From contig PHCQ01000021.1 in the NCBI GenBank assembly GCA_002840835.1, positions 1 through 64,000 on the forward strand: 64,000 nucleotides of DNA, read 5' to 3'. This stretch comes from Betaproteobacteria bacterium HGW-Betaproteobacteria-16 (GTDB lineage Bacteria > Pseudomonadota > Gammaproteobacteria > Burkholderiales > Burkholderiaceae_C). The position numbers and the translations under genes are program-made. The notes under the pieces are model-generated. The model saw nothing but the letters and a program-made list of their open reading frames with translations, was not told where the DNA came from and searched no databases. Positions 25,134-33,990 of this stretch are shown piece after piece (positions within the stretch are counted from its first letter, which is position 1; every line of letters begins with the position of its first letter).

Positions 25134-26531
25134 ATGACTTTAAGAATCTACAACTCGCTATCGCGACGGCTGGAAGATTTCCAGCCCATCGAACCCGGGC
25201 ACGTGCGCATGTACGTTTGCGGAATGACCATCTACGACCTGTGCCACGTGGGGCATGCGCGGATGATGATGGCGTTTGACGTGGTTCAGCGCTGGCTCAA
25301 GGTGAGCGGTTACAGGGTCACCTACGTACGCAACATCACCGACATTGATGACAAGATCATCCGGCGTGCCCTGGAGCGGGGCATCAGCTTGCGCGCGCTG
25401 ACGGACGAGATGACGGCGGCCATGCACGAGGACATCGGTGCGCTGGGTATCGAGCCCCCGACGCTGGAGCCACGCGCCACCGAGTACGTGCCTCAGATGC
25501 TGAGCCTCATCTCCAGGTTGGAGGAGAAGGGCCTGGCCTATCAGGCCGACAACGGGGATGTGAATTTTTCGGTGCGCAAGTTTGAAGGCTACGGCAAGCT
25601 CTCAGGCAAGTCGCTGGACGATTTGCGTGCGGGCGAGCGGGTGGCGGTTGCACAGGACAAGGAAGATCCACTGGATTTCGTGCTGTGGAAGGCGACCAAG
25701 CCGGACGAGCCCGCAGAAGCCAGGTGGGATGGCCCTTTCGGGCAGGGGCGCCCCGGCTGGCACATCGAATGCTCCGCAATGTGCAGTGCCACACTTGGCG
25801 AGACATTCGATATCCATGGTGGAGGTGCCGATCTGCAGTTTCCGCACCATGAGAACGAAATTGCACAGAGCGAGGGCGCGAGCGGCAAGCCGCTGGCCAG
25901 GTTCTGGGTGCACAACGGTTTTGTTCGGGTGGACAACGAGAAGATGTCCAAGAGCCTGGGCAATTTCTTCACCATTCGCGAAGTGCTGGCCAAGTACGAC
26001 CCGGAAACGGTGCGCTTCTTCATGTTGCGGGCCCACTACCGCAGTGCGCTGAACTACAGCGATGTGCACCTGGACGATGCGCGTGCGTCGCTCAAGCGTT
26101 TGTACACGGCGCTCAGTCTGGTCCCTTTCAACAAGCTCTCGGTGGACGCCATCGACTGGCAGCAACCGCATGCGCAGCGCTTCAAGGCGGCCATGGACGA
26201 AGATTTCGGGACGCCGGAGGCGGTGTCGGTGTTGTTTGATCTGGCCAGCGAAGTCAATCGCCACAAGGATGCTGACAGTGCGGCGCTGTTGTGTGCGCTG
26301 GGTGGCACATTGGGCCTCTTGCAGGCCGATCCGGCGAGCTATCTGCAGTCTGGTGGTGTCCGTGCCGAAGGAGGTCCGTCTGACGATGAGGTTCAGTCCC
26401 TTATCCAGCAACGGGCCGCCGCCAAGCAGGCCAGGGACTTCGCAGAGGCCGATCGCATCCGTCAGGAACTGGCCACACGTGGCATTGTGCTCAAGGATGG
26501 CCCTGGCGGCACCACCTGGGAGCGGTCCTGA
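25134..26531 (+). CDS. cysS: Cysteinyl-tRNA synthetase
   Basis: This class I synthetase charges tRNA-Cys. The 465-residue protein shows the zinc-ligand cysteine in YVCGMTIYD and the HIGH-type motif HVGHARMM near residue 38. A further zinc site lies in WHIECSAMC...[15 protein letters not shown], and the KMSKSLGN loop near residue 273. The C-terminal DALR and tail are present ([39 protein letters not shown]). The stop overlaps the next start (TGATG). Confidence 0.97.
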   Translation: MTLRIYNSLSRRLEDFQPIEPGHVRMYVCGMTIYDLCHVGHARMMMAFDVVQRWLKVSGYRVTYVRNITDIDDKIIRRALERGISLRALTDEMTAAMHEDIGALGIEPPTLEPRATEYVPQMLSLISRLEEKGLAYQADNGDVNFSVRKFEGYGKLSGKSLDDLRAGERVAVAQDKEDPLDFVLWKATKPDEPAEARWDGPFGQGRPGWHIECSAMCSATLGETFDIHGGGADLQFPHHENEIAQSEGASGKPLARFWVHNGFVRVDNEKMSKSLGNFFTIREVLAKYDPETVRFFMLRAHYRSALNYSDVHLDDARASLKRLYTALSLVPFNKLSVDAIDWQQPHAQRFKAAMDEDFGTPEAVSVLFDLASEVNRHKDADSAALLCALGGTLGLLQADPASYLQSGGVRAEGGPSDDEVQSLIQQRAAAKQARDFAEADRIRQELATRGIVLKDGPGGTTWERS

Positions 26532-27181
26532 TGGCGCCGGTGGCCATGCCGGTGCCGCTTCTCGACGCACCTGACTACTGGGCTGACGCCTGTCGCCACC
26601 TGATCAAGCGCGACCGGGTGATGAAAAAACTCATTCCCCAGCATGGCGGTGTGTGCCTGCAGTCGCGTGGCGACGCGTTCGTCACGCTGGCGCGCAGCAT
26701 CGTGGGCCAGCAAATCTCCGTCAAGGCCGCTCAGGCAGTCTGGGACCGTTTTGAGGCCCTGCCCAAAAAAATGGTGCCGGCGCAGGTGCTCAAGCTCAAG
26801 GTGGACGACATGCGCGCAGCCGGTCTGTCTGCCCGCAAGGTGGAGTACCTGGTTGATCTGGCACTTCACTTCGCCAACAACCAGGTCCACGTTGGCGCCT
26901 GGGCCGACATGGATGACGACGCCATCATCGCCGAGCTGGTGGCGATTCGCGGCATTGGTCGCTGGACGGCGGAGATGTTCCTGATCTTTCACCTGATGCG
27001 CCCCAATGTGTTGCCTCTGGACGATGTCGGGCTTCAAACGGGCATCAGCCGATGCTACTTTTCAGGTGAGCCTGTCAGCCGCAGCGAGATACGTGAAGTG
27101 GCGGCCAACTGGGCGCCTTACTGCAGCGTGGCGACTTGGTATATTTGGCGCTCGCTGGACCCGGCCCCGGTCGCGTATTGA
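26531..27181 (+). CDS. DNA-3-methyladenine glycosylase II-type (HhH-GPD) base-excision enzyme
   Basis: The 216-residue protein carries the helix-hairpin-helix and GPD element LVAIRGIGRWTAEMFLIFHL followed by LPLDDVGLQTG, in which the aspartate is the catalytic residue of AlkA-type glycosylases. The upstream FVTLARSIVGQQISVKAAQAVW is the usual first conserved helix. It removes alkylated bases such as 3-methyladenine. It lacks the extra N-terminal domain of E. coli AlkA, like other short bacterial forms. The start overlaps the cysS stop. Confidence 0.92.
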   Translation: MAPVAMPVPLLDAPDYWADACRHLIKRDRVMKKLIPQHGGVCLQSRGDAFVTLARSIVGQQISVKAAQAVWDRFEALPKKMVPAQVLKLKVDDMRAAGLSARKVEYLVDLALHFANNQVHVGAWADMDDDAIIAELVAIRGIGRWTAEMFLIFHLMRPNVLPLDDVGLQTGISRCYFSGEPVSRSEIREVAANWAPYCSVATWYIWRSLDPAPVAY

Positions 27182-27276
27182 ACAAAAGACGTCGTTGTCG
27201 CAGACTCCCGCCCCACAGGATGCCCAATTCCTTCGCAAGTGGGCTGCGGACCATCACAAGACCACAGGAGTGAACC

Positions 27277-28266
27277 TTGGCCAAAAAGAACTTTCTCGAT
27301 TTTGAGCAACCCATTGCCGAACTCGAAGGAAAAATTGAAGAACTCCGGTATGTGCAGACCGAATCGGCCGTGGACATCTCTGCGGAGATCGAGCAGCTGT
27401 CCAACAAAAGCCTTCAGCTCACCAAGGACATCTACAGCACGCTGTCGCCCTGGCAGATCACGAAGATCGCCCGCCACGCGGACCGCCCCTACACGCTGGA
27501 CTATGTGCGCGACATCTTCACGCACTTCGTCGAACTGCACGGTGACCGCCACTTCTCAGACGACCTGAGCATCGTGGGCGGCCTGGCCCGCTTCAACGGG
27601 CAGCCCTGCATGGTGCTGGGCCACCAGAAGGGTCGCGACACCAAGGAGCGCGGGCTGCGCAACTTCGGCATGACCAAGCCCGAGGGGTACCGCAAGGCCC
27701 TGCGCCTCATGAAGCTGGCTGAGAAGTTCAAACTGCCTGTCTTCACCTTCGTGGACACCCCCGGCGCCTATCCGGGCATTGATGCCGAAGAGCGAGGTCA
27801 GTCCGAGGCGATCGGCCGCAACATCTTCGAAATGGCCCAGCTGGAAGTGCCCATCATCTCCACCATCATTGGTGAAGGTGGTTCCGGCGGTGCACTGGCC
27901 ATCTCGGTGGCCGATCAGGTGCTCATGCTGCAGTATTCGGTGTACTCCGTGATCAGCCCTGAAGGCTGTGCGTCCATCCTCTGGAAAACCAGCGACCGCG
28001 CCAGTGACGCCGCCGATGCGCTGGGCATCACGGCGCACCGCCTCAAGGCATTGGGGCTGGTCGACAAGATCGTCAACGAACCCGTGGGTGGCGCGCATCG
28101 CGATCACAAGCAGATGGCCGCCTTCCTCAAGCGCGCACTGGGCGATGCCTGGCGCCAGCTGGCCGATCTCAAGGTGAAAGAGCTGGTGGATCGACGCTAT
28201 GCGCGCCTCAACAGCTACGGCCGCTACACCGACACCAAGGTCGACAGCAAAAACGACAAGCGCTGA
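27277..28266 (+). CDS. accA: Acetyl-CoA carboxylase carboxyltransferase, alpha subunit
   Basis: AccA with AccD transfers CO2 from carboxybiotin to acetyl-CoA, the committed step of fatty acid synthesis. The 329-residue length and motifs are typical: the N-terminal coiled-coil [19 protein letters not shown], then [54 protein letters not shown] and the C-terminal [10 protein letters not shown]. The start is a TTG with an AGGAG ribosome site six bases upstream; this codon choice matches the conserved N-terminus. Confidence 0.97.
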   Translation: MAKKNFLDFEQPIAELEGKIEELRYVQTESAVDISAEIEQLSNKSLQLTKDIYSTLSPWQITKIARHADRPYTLDYVRDIFTHFVELHGDRHFSDDLSIVGGLARFNGQPCMVLGHQKGRDTKERGLRNFGMTKPEGYRKALRLMKLAEKFKLPVFTFVDTPGAYPGIDAEERGQSEAIGRNIFEMAQLEVPIISTIIGEGGSGGALAISVADQVLMLQYSVYSVISPEGCASILWKTSDRASDAADALGITAHRLKALGLVDKIVNEPVGGAHRDHKQMAAFLKRALGDAWRQLADLKVKELVDRRYARLNSYGRYTDTKVDSKNDKR

Positions 28267-28267
28267 G

Positions 28268-29263
28268 GTGAGCGCCCGGCCTGCGCCCCTCGACGCCTGC
28301 GAAAAGGCGGTGGGCGAATGGTGCGGGCAGTTCCTCAAAACCGTCAGCCGCGCTGGCGAAGAAGCCCCTTGCATGGCTGTGGCCTACAGCGCCGGGGCCG
28401 ATTCCACCGCCCTGCTGTTGGCCGTGCGGCGCCAATGGCGGGGCAGGGTGGTGGCCTTGCATGTGCACCATGGCCTGCAGGCCGCAGCCGACGATTTCGA
28501 GGCGTGTGCCCAAGCCCTTTGCGCGTCGCTTGGCATCGAACTGCATACGGCCCGGCTGGATGCCTCGCCTTCGTCCGGACAGAGCCCGGAAGACGCTGCG
28601 CGGATCGCACGCTACGGCGCGTTGGCCCAGCTCGCACAAGAGGCGGGGGCTGCCTGTGTCCTGCTGGGTCAACACGCAGACGATCAGGTTGAAACCTTGC
28701 TGCTCGCGCTGAGCCGGGGAGCCGGGCTACCAGGGCTGGCGGCCATGCCTGGCCGCTTCATGAGACATGGCATGTGCTTCGGCAGACCTTTTCTGGATTT
28801 GTCAGGCGCCACCCTGCGCGCCTATGTGACGTCGCAGTCCGTTGCCTATGTGACCGATCCCACCAACGCCGACGAGCGGTACACGCGCAACCGGATTCGG
28901 GCGGTGCTGTCGCCCGCCTGGGAGCGGTGTTTCCCCGGGTACCGGCCGATGCTGCTGCGCAGTGCCCGGCATGCCGCCCAGGCACAGCATTTGCTGGACG
29001 ATCTTGCACGGCTGGATCTGGAGCGGGTGGGGTCGCCACCGGCGATTGCCGAGCTGCAGACTCTGGACCGGGAACGGCAGGCCAATGTGGTGCGCTACTG
29101 GCTGCGAACCAGCGCCCAGGTGGCGCCAAGCGCGGCCCAACTGGACGAGCTCCTCGACCAGGTGGACAACTGCACCACGCGCGGCCATTCCATCCGGTTG
29201 AAGGTAGCCAACGCTTTCGTGTGCCGATCAGGCGATCGGCTGGTTTACGGGCCGTCGATATAA
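28268..29263 (+). CDS. tilS: tRNA(Ile)-lysidine synthase
   Basis: TilS ligates lysine onto C34 of tRNA-Ile(CAU), converting it to an AUA reader. The ATP-binding P-loop reads AYSAGADSTALLLA, so the usual SGGxDS has an Ala in the second position. The conserved VVALHVHHGLQ and LGQHADDQVETLLLALSRGAGLPGL follow, then PFLD and RIRAVLSP. The start is a GTG one base after the accA stop, giving 331 residues. Short C-terminal regions like this are normal in Betaproteobacteria. A TATAAT hexamer overlaps its stop codon and may begin the lysC promoter. Confidence 0.94.
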   Translation: MSARPAPLDACEKAVGEWCGQFLKTVSRAGEEAPCMAVAYSAGADSTALLLAVRRQWRGRVVALHVHHGLQAAADDFEACAQALCASLGIELHTARLDASPSSGQSPEDAARIARYGALAQLAQEAGAACVLLGQHADDQVETLLLALSRGAGLPGLAAMPGRFMRHGMCFGRPFLDLSGATLRAYVTSQSVAYVTDPTNADERYTRNRIRAVLSPAWERCFPGYRPMLLRSARHAAQAQHLLDDLARLDLERVGSPPAIAELQTLDRERQANVVRYWLRTSAQVAPSAAQLDELLDQVDNCTTRGHSIRLKVANAFVCRSGDRLVYGPSI

Positions 29264-29264
29264 T
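29259..29264 (+). promoter_or_regulatory. Candidate -10 element for lysC
   Basis: A perfect TATAAT overlaps the tilS stop codon about 100 bp before lysC. No good -35 hexamer lies at 16-18 bp spacing, so this is a weak call. Confidence 0.3.
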
Positions 29265-29360
29265 CAAAGGCTTTGTCCGACCGCGCGCCAGGCGCGGCCC
29301 GAGCCGTCTGGGTCCCAGGCGCAGCGGGTTGCACCTCCGCGCATCATCCCGACACATTCA

Positions 29361-30641
29361 ATGGCATTGATCGTTCACAAGTACGGCGGCACCTCCATGG
29401 GGTCGACCGAACGCATTCGCAATGTGGCCCGCCGCGTGGCCAAATGGCACCGCGCCGGCCACCAGATGGTGGTGGTGCCCAGCGCCATGAGCGGTGAGAC
29501 CAACCGCCTGTTGGGGCTGGCCAAGGAACTCACGCCCGCCCAGACCAACGCCGCCTACGATCGCGAGCTGGACATGCTGGCGGCCACAGGTGAGCAGGCT
29601 TCGTCGGCCTTGCTGGCGATAGCACTGCAGGCCGAGGGTCTGGAAGCCGTGAGCTACGCCGGATGGCAGGTGCCCATCAAAACCAACAGTGCCTTCACCA
29701 AGGCCCGCATCGAATCCATTGACGACCAGCGCGTGCGCGGCGATCTGGATGCAGGCAAGGTGGTGATCGTCACTGGCTTTCAGGGCATTGACCCGGACGG
29801 CCACATCACCACGCTGGGCCGTGGCGGCAGCGACACCTCGGCCGTGGCTGTGGCCGCAGCCCTCAAGGCCGCCGAGTGTCTGATCTACACCGACGTGGAC
29901 GGTGTCTACACCACCGACCCGCGTGTGGTGCCCCAGGCGCGCCGCCTGGAGCGGGTGAGCTTCGAGGAAATGCTGGAGATGGCCAGCATGGGCTCCAAGG
30001 TGCTGCAGATCCGCTCGGTAGAGTTTGCGGGCAAATACAAGGTGCCCTTGCGCGTGCTCTCCAGCTTCACGCCCTGGGACATCAACCTGACCGAAGAGGC
30101 CGCCTCTGGCACCCTGATCACTTTTGAGGAAGACGAAGACATGGAACAAGCCGTCGTATCCGGCATCGCATTCAACCGCGACGAAGCCAAGATCTCGGTG
30201 CTGGGCGTGCCCGACACCCCGGGCATCGCGTACCAGATTCTTGGTGCGGTGGCAGAGGCCAACATCGAGGTTGATGTGATCATCCAGAACCTGAGCAAGG
30301 GAGGGCTGACCGACTTCAGTTTCACCGTGCACCGCAACGACTACCAGAAGGCGCTCGACCTGCTCAAGGCCAAAGTGGTGCCGACGCTGGGTGCGGCCGA
30401 AGTCGTGGGCGACACGCGCATCTGCAAGGTGAGCATTGTCGGCATCGGCATGCGCAGCCACGTGGGCGTGGCCAGCCGCATGTTCAAGTGCCTGAGCGAA
30501 GAACGCATCAACATCCAGATGATCTCCACCTCCGAGATCAAGACCTCAGTGGTGATCGACGAGAAGTACATGGAGCTGGCGGTTCGCGCTCTGCATCGCG
30601 AGTTCGATCTGGACCAGACCGCCGACACGATTTCGGGCTGA
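29361..30641 (+). CDS. lysC: Aspartate kinase
   Basis: This enzyme phosphorylates aspartate, the first step toward lysine, threonine, methionine and diaminopimelate. The kinase domain begins LIVHKYGGTSMGSTERI (KxGG motif) and has TLGRGGSDTSAVAVAAAL and YTDVDGVYTTDPR. Two C-terminal ACT domains bind effectors (ISVLGVPDTPGIAYQILG and VSIVGIGMRSHVGVASRMF). The 426-residue length fits the single-gene betaproteobacterial form, probably feedback-inhibited by lysine and threonine. Confidence 0.97.
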   Translation: MALIVHKYGGTSMGSTERIRNVARRVAKWHRAGHQMVVVPSAMSGETNRLLGLAKELTPAQTNAAYDRELDMLAATGEQASSALLAIALQAEGLEAVSYAGWQVPIKTNSAFTKARIESIDDQRVRGDLDAGKVVIVTGFQGIDPDGHITTLGRGGSDTSAVAVAAALKAAECLIYTDVDGVYTTDPRVVPQARRLERVSFEEMLEMASMGSKVLQIRSVEFAGKYKVPLRVLSSFTPWDINLTEEAASGTLITFEEDEDMEQAVVSGIAFNRDEAKISVLGVPDTPGIAYQILGAVAEANIEVDVIIQNLSKGGLTDFSFTVHRNDYQKALDLLKAKVVPTLGAAEVVGDTRICKVSIVGIGMRSHVGVASRMFKCLSEERINIQMISTSEIKTSVVIDEKYMELAVRALHREFDLDQTADTISG

Positions 30642-30689
30642 TACCTGCTGCGTGGTGGCCTCGGTAGATGAGGCATAATACGCAGCTTC

Positions 30690-30782
30690 GGAGCGATGAC
30701 CGAGTGGCCGAAGGTGCTCCCCTGCTAAGGGAGTATGGGGTGTAGAGCCTCATCGAGGGTTCGAATCCCTCTCGCTCCGCCA
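30690..30782 (+). tRNA. tRNA-Ser (anticodon GCT)
   Basis: The acceptor stem GGAGCG...CGCTCC closes the molecule, followed by discriminator G and an encoded CCA (30780-30782). The anticodon stem is CTCCC/GGGAG with loop CTGCTAA, giving anticodon GCT at 30724-30726. The long variable arm (TATGGGGTGTAGAGCCTCATC) and the GGTTCGAATCC T-arm are as expected for a class II serine tRNA reading AGC/AGU. A CATAAT hexamer at 30674-30679 is a plausible -10. Confidence 0.98.
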
Positions 30783-30789
30783 GATAGAA

Positions 30790-30820
30790 GCCTAAGTGAC
30801 CTGTTCACTTAGGCTTTTTT
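30790..30820 (+). terminator. Rho-independent terminator after tRNA-Ser
   Basis: A perfect 10-bp stem GCCTAAGTGA/TCACTTAGGC with a five-base loop is followed by six T residues. It ends the tRNA transcript (and lysC read-through). Confidence 0.93.
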
Positions 30821-30892
30821 CTTGGCTGTTCACCGGACAATCCGCATTGTCGATCGTTGCCTTCTCTGCAGGCATCCAGAAACTCAGAGCCC

Positions 30893-31804
30893 ATGCGCAC
30901 CACACCACCACTGCTCGCCTTGTCGGGTACTGCCTTTGCCACTCTGCTGCTCATCGCCTTCATGATGGGGGCGAACCACGTGGCTGCGCGGATCGCTTTC
31001 GACCATGGTGTCGACGTGGCCACGGCGGTGACCTTTCGCAGTGCCGTCACTGCGTTGGTGGTGGTGGCACTGTTGCGCATCTACAAGGTCCCGGTCGGAC
31101 TGACGGCGCGCCATCGGCGCGCCTTGCCCGCCATCGGGTTGCTGGTGGGCGTGCAAAGCCTTTGTCTGTATTCGGCCGTGGCCCGCTTGCCGGTGGCCAT
31201 TGCGCTGTTGGCTTTCAACACCTACCCGCTGTGGACCGCCTTGTGGGCGCGTGTGGTGTATGGCCAGAGGCCACCGCCAAGTCTGGTGCGCGCCATGCCC
31301 GTGATGTTGTTCGGTCTGGCGCTCGCACTGGATGTGCTGGGCGCGTCTTCTGGCTTGGGTGCCTCCGGGCAGTGGCGGCAGATCGGCGCGGGCGTGGCGT
31401 TCGCATTGACTGCAGCGGCCACCTTTGGCCTGGCGCTGGTGCTCACCCAGCATGAGACCGGTGACCTGGACGGGCGCTTGCGCACGGCGAGCACCATGGG
31501 CATCGTGGCAGTGCTGGCCCTGGCCGGAGTGGCCTCCCAGGGTGGCTTTCAGCTGCCGCAGGCCCTGGCAGGGTGGTGGGGGCTGGTGGGTCTGACGGTG
31601 TTGTACGGAACGGCGTTCACCATCATGTTTACCGTGCTCCCGCGCCTGGGGGTGGTGGGCAATTCGGCCATCATGAACATCGAGCCGATCTTTGCGCTGG
31701 TATTGGCCTGGGCCATCCTGGGGCAGGCCATTGCGCCGGTGCAGGTGCTGGGTGGGCTGGTGGTGGTGGCCACCGTGATGTGGCTGGGGCTGCGCAAGAA
31801 TTGA
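30893..31804 (+). CDS. EamA/DMT-family membrane transporter
   Basis: The 303-residue protein is very hydrophobic, with about ten predicted membrane helices in two EamA repeats. The first repeat contains MMGANHVAARIAFDHGVDVATAVTFRS, the second IMFTVLPRLGVVGNSAIMNIEPIFALVLAWAILGQ, with the typical ending VLGGLVVVATVMWLGLRK. Drug/metabolite transporters of this type usually export amino acids or other small metabolites; the substrate is unknown. The ATG at 30893 was chosen because the first helix follows it directly. Confidence 0.9.
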   Translation: MRTTPPLLALSGTAFATLLLIAFMMGANHVAARIAFDHGVDVATAVTFRSAVTALVVVALLRIYKVPVGLTARHRRALPAIGLLVGVQSLCLYSAVARLPVAIALLAFNTYPLWTALWARVVYGQRPPPSLVRAMPVMLFGLALALDVLGASSGLGASGQWRQIGAGVAFALTAAATFGLALVLTQHETGDLDGRLRTASTMGIVAVLALAGVASQGGFQLPQALAGWWGLVGLTVLYGTAFTIMFTVLPRLGVVGNSAIMNIEPIFALVLAWAILGQAIAPVQVLGGLVVVATVMWLGLRKN

Positions 31805-31832
31805 CGCCATTCGTGGTGGCGATCGTGCCTGC

Positions 31833-32291
31833 TCAATCGTCCACGGAGGCGCTCCACCGGTCGTTCCAGGGCGCAGCGCCGGGTCGGCCACGCAGCTGGT
31901 CAATGTCGCGTCGGTCGCGTTTGGTGGGGCGCCCGATCGGCTGAGAGTGTGCCGGCTCTGGCGCCAGCCGACGCCGCTCGGCGGCCTCGACGCGGAGTGC
32001 GATGGACGCTTCGGTTTCTTCAAACAGCATCGCTGCCACGGGTGCGGGGCCCCGCACGCCACTGATGCCGCGAACCACGATGGTCCTCGTTCCGTCTGAG
32101 CTGCGAAGCTCGATCGTGTCACCCGTGCGCACTTCGCGCGACGGTTTGGCCGCCTGGCCATTGACGTGAACCCGGCCTTTGTCGATTTCATCGGCGCTGA
32201 GGGCGCGGGTCTTGTAAAAGCGGGCCGCCCAGAGCCATTTGTCGAGGCGGACGCGAACGGACGGGGTGGCGGAGCCGGGGGGAACAGGCAT
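31833..32291 (-). CDS. hslR: S4-domain RNA-binding heat-shock protein Hsp15-like
   Basis: A canonical S4 domain covers residues ~12-60 (VRLDKWLWAARFYKTRALSADEIDKGRVHVNGQAAKPSREVRTGDTIEL by its parts: RLDKWLWAARFYKTR and GRVHVNGQ). The C-terminal half is Arg-rich (RPTKRDRRDIDQLRGR), as in E. coli Hsp15, which binds free 50S subunits carrying a stalled peptidyl-tRNA. The length is 152 residues from the ATG at 32291. It is divergent from the sigma-54 regulator, 40 bp away. Confidence 0.9.
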   Translation of the reverse strand: MPVPPGSATPSVRVRLDKWLWAARFYKTRALSADEIDKGRVHVNGQAAKPSREVRTGDTIELRSSDGTRTIVVRGISGVRGPAPVAAMLFEETEASIALRVEAAERRRLAPEPAHSQPIGRPTKRDRRDIDQLRGRPGAAPWNDRWSASVDD

Positions 32292-32331
32292 CGTGCTTGA
32301 GTTCAGCTGGTGGACACGACCGAAAGGTAAC

Positions 32332-33798
32332 ATGACAAGCATGACCCAAGACGACCGTCTGCCGCGAGACGCGCAAAGCATTCTGGAACTGGCCGCCCGG
32401 TCCATGTTCGACCTGTTTGCCAACGCCAGCGAGGGCATGATGCTGGTGGACCGCAACGCACGGGTGGTGTGGATCAACGACCAGTACCGCCGCTTTTTGC
32501 CGGCCCTGGGGTTTGAGCGCGAAGAGGATTTCGTCGGGCATCAGGTCTCCAGCGTGGTGCAGAACACCCAGATGCACCAGGTGCTGGCCACAGGAAAGCC
32601 CATCCTGATCGACCTGTTGAGCAACAAGGCCGGCACCTTTGTGGTGAGCCGGATTCCCCTGCGCGACGAAGCGGGAGAAGTGATCGGCGTGCTGGGCATC
32701 GTGCTGTTTGACCACCCCGAGACCACGCTGCAACCTCTGATCACCAAGTTCGCCCGTCTGGAGCAGGACCTGAACGACGCTCGGCGTGAACTGGCCAATC
32801 AGCGCCGCACCAAGTACACCTTCGCCAGTTTCGTGGGAAGCAGCCCGGGTGCACTGGAGGTCAAGCGCCAGGCCAGGCGGGCGGCGCAGTCGGCCAGCCC
32901 GGTGCTGCTATTGGGTGAGACCGGCACGGGCAAGGAGTTGCTGGCACATGCCATTCATGCCGCCTCGCCCCGGGCCGGTCGACCGTTTGTGAGCGTGAAC
33001 ATGGCGGCTGTGCCCGACACTTTGCTGGAGGCCGAGTTTTTTGGTGTGGCACCCGGCGCGTTCACCGGGGCCGACAAGAAGGGGCGGGACGGCAAGTTCA
33101 AGCTGGCCGATGGAGGCACCCTGTTTCTGGACGAGCTGGGTGACATGCCGCCTTCGGTGCAGGTGAAGCTGCTGCGTGCCTTGCAAGAGGGTGAAATCGA
33201 GCCACTGGGCTCGAACAAGATCGTGCGTTTTGACGTGCGCGTGGTCGCCGCCACTTCGCGTGACCTGCAGCAGATGGTGCGCGATGGCGATTTCCGGGAA
33301 GACCTTTATTACCGCCTCAATGTCCTGCCCATTCGCGTGCCGCCCTTGCGTGAGCGCCAGGGCGACATCCATCTGCTGATCGAAGCCTTGTGCGAGGACA
33401 TCGCCGCCCGGGGCGGCGGGCCTCAGCTCGAGCTGACTTGTGACGCGCAGGCCTTGCTGGCGGCGCAGGTCTGGCGCGGCAACATCCGTGAACTGCGCAA
33501 CGTGCTCGAACAACTGGCCCTGCGCAGCGACACCCATCACATCGAGGCCGCGCAGGTGGGCGCGGTGCTGGCCGAAGCCGGGCTGACACTCCTGGAGCCG
33601 TTGGCGGTGTCGTCTGCTGCGCCTGCGTTACCGGAGCAGGGTTCCGCGTTCAGGCCACTGCCCGACCAGATCGCCGAGCTGGAGCGCAGGGCCATTCGTG
33701 AAGCACTCGCGCGCACCGACGGCAATCGCGCCGCGGCTGCAAGGCTGCTGGGCATCTCCCGAGCCAGTTTGTATGACCGGTTGCAAGCGATGCTTTGA
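32332..33798 (+). CDS. Sigma-54-dependent enhancer-binding regulator (PAS-AAA+-Fis)
   Basis: The 488-residue protein has three parts. An N-terminal PAS-type sensor covers residues ~25-130 (FANASEGMMLVDRNARVVWINDQY). A sigma-54 interaction AAA+ domain has Walker A GETGTGKE (~residue 195), GAFTGA (~241), Walker B GGTLFLDELGD and the R-finger region REDLYYRLNVLPI. A C-terminal Fis-type helix-turn-helix contains NRAAAARLLGISRASLYDRL. No receiver domain is present, so it senses a ligand or partner directly. It immediately precedes a sigma-54 promoter and operator-like inverted repeats driving the transporter/depolymerase genes, so it is very probably their activator. Its architecture is shared with the 3-hydroxybutyrate regulator PA2005 (HbcR) of Pseudomonas aeruginosa; orthology is untested. 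Confidence 0.93.
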   Translation: MTSMTQDDRLPRDAQSILELAARSMFDLFANASEGMMLVDRNARVVWINDQYRRFLPALGFEREEDFVGHQVSSVVQNTQMHQVLATGKPILIDLLSNKAGTFVVSRIPLRDEAGEVIGVLGIVLFDHPETTLQPLITKFARLEQDLNDARRELANQRRTKYTFASFVGSSPGALEVKRQARRAAQSASPVLLLGETGTGKELLAHAIHAASPRAGRPFVSVNMAAVPDTLLEAEFFGVAPGAFTGADKKGRDGKFKLADGGTLFLDELGDMPPSVQVKLLRALQEGEIEPLGSNKIVRFDVRVVAATSRDLQQMVRDGDFREDLYYRLNVLPIRVPPLRERQGDIHLLIEALCEDIAARGGGPQLELTCDAQALLAAQVWRGNIRELRNVLEQLALRSDTHHIEAAQVGAVLAEAGLTLLEPLAVSSAAPALPEQGSAFRPLPDQIAELERRAIREALARTDGNRAAAARLLGISRASLYDRLQAML

Positions 33799-33800
33799 GT

Positions 33801-33815
33801 GTCTGGAATTCAGTC
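33801..33815. promoter_or_regulatory. Operator-like inverted repeat, copy 1 (candidate UAS)
   Basis: GTCTGGAATTCAGTC is a near-palindrome and matches 12 of 15 bases of the perfect repeat at 33854. Their centres are 53 bp apart, about five helical turns. Such spaced sites are typical for enhancer-binding regulators. Confidence 0.6.
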
Positions 33816-33838
33816 ATATGTCTTTTTTATAGACATAT
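33816..33838. promoter_or_regulatory. Inverted repeat between the two candidate activator sites
   Basis: ATATGTCT and AGACATAT pair perfectly around a seven-base TTTTTAT centre. It shares the GTCT/AGAC half with the flanking operators. It could be a further regulator site or a weak terminator for the regulator gene, although it lacks GC and a proper T-tail. Confidence 0.4.
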
Positions 33839-33853
33839 TTGCTTGAGCAAATT

Positions 33854-33868
33854 GTCTGAATTTCAGAC
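33854..33868. promoter_or_regulatory. Operator-like perfect inverted repeat, copy 2 (candidate UAS)
   Basis: GTCTGAATTTCAGAC has perfect 7-bp arms around one central base. It lies about 55 bp upstream of the sigma-54 -24 element, with a second copy at 33801, as expected for upstream activating sequences. Confidence 0.65.
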
Positions 33869-33920
33869 GACATGCTCGACTGCTCGGCGAAAACATGAAC
33901 AAAATCAAATGACTTGTCTG

Positions 33921-33938
33921 TTGGCACGAAGCCTGCAA
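33921..33938 (+). promoter_or_regulatory. Sigma-54 (-24/-12) promoter
   Basis: TTGGCACGAAGCCTGCAA matches the consensus TGGCACG-N4-TTGCA with a single difference (CTGCA). The GG (33923-33924) and GC (33935-33936) have the required spacing. It lies 53 bp before the substrate-binding protein gene and just downstream of an enhancer-binding regulator gene. Confidence 0.88.
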
Positions 33939-33990
33939 TGAAAGGGTACGGCGCATCGCGCTGTGCTTCCATTCCAACAGGAGACAAGAC

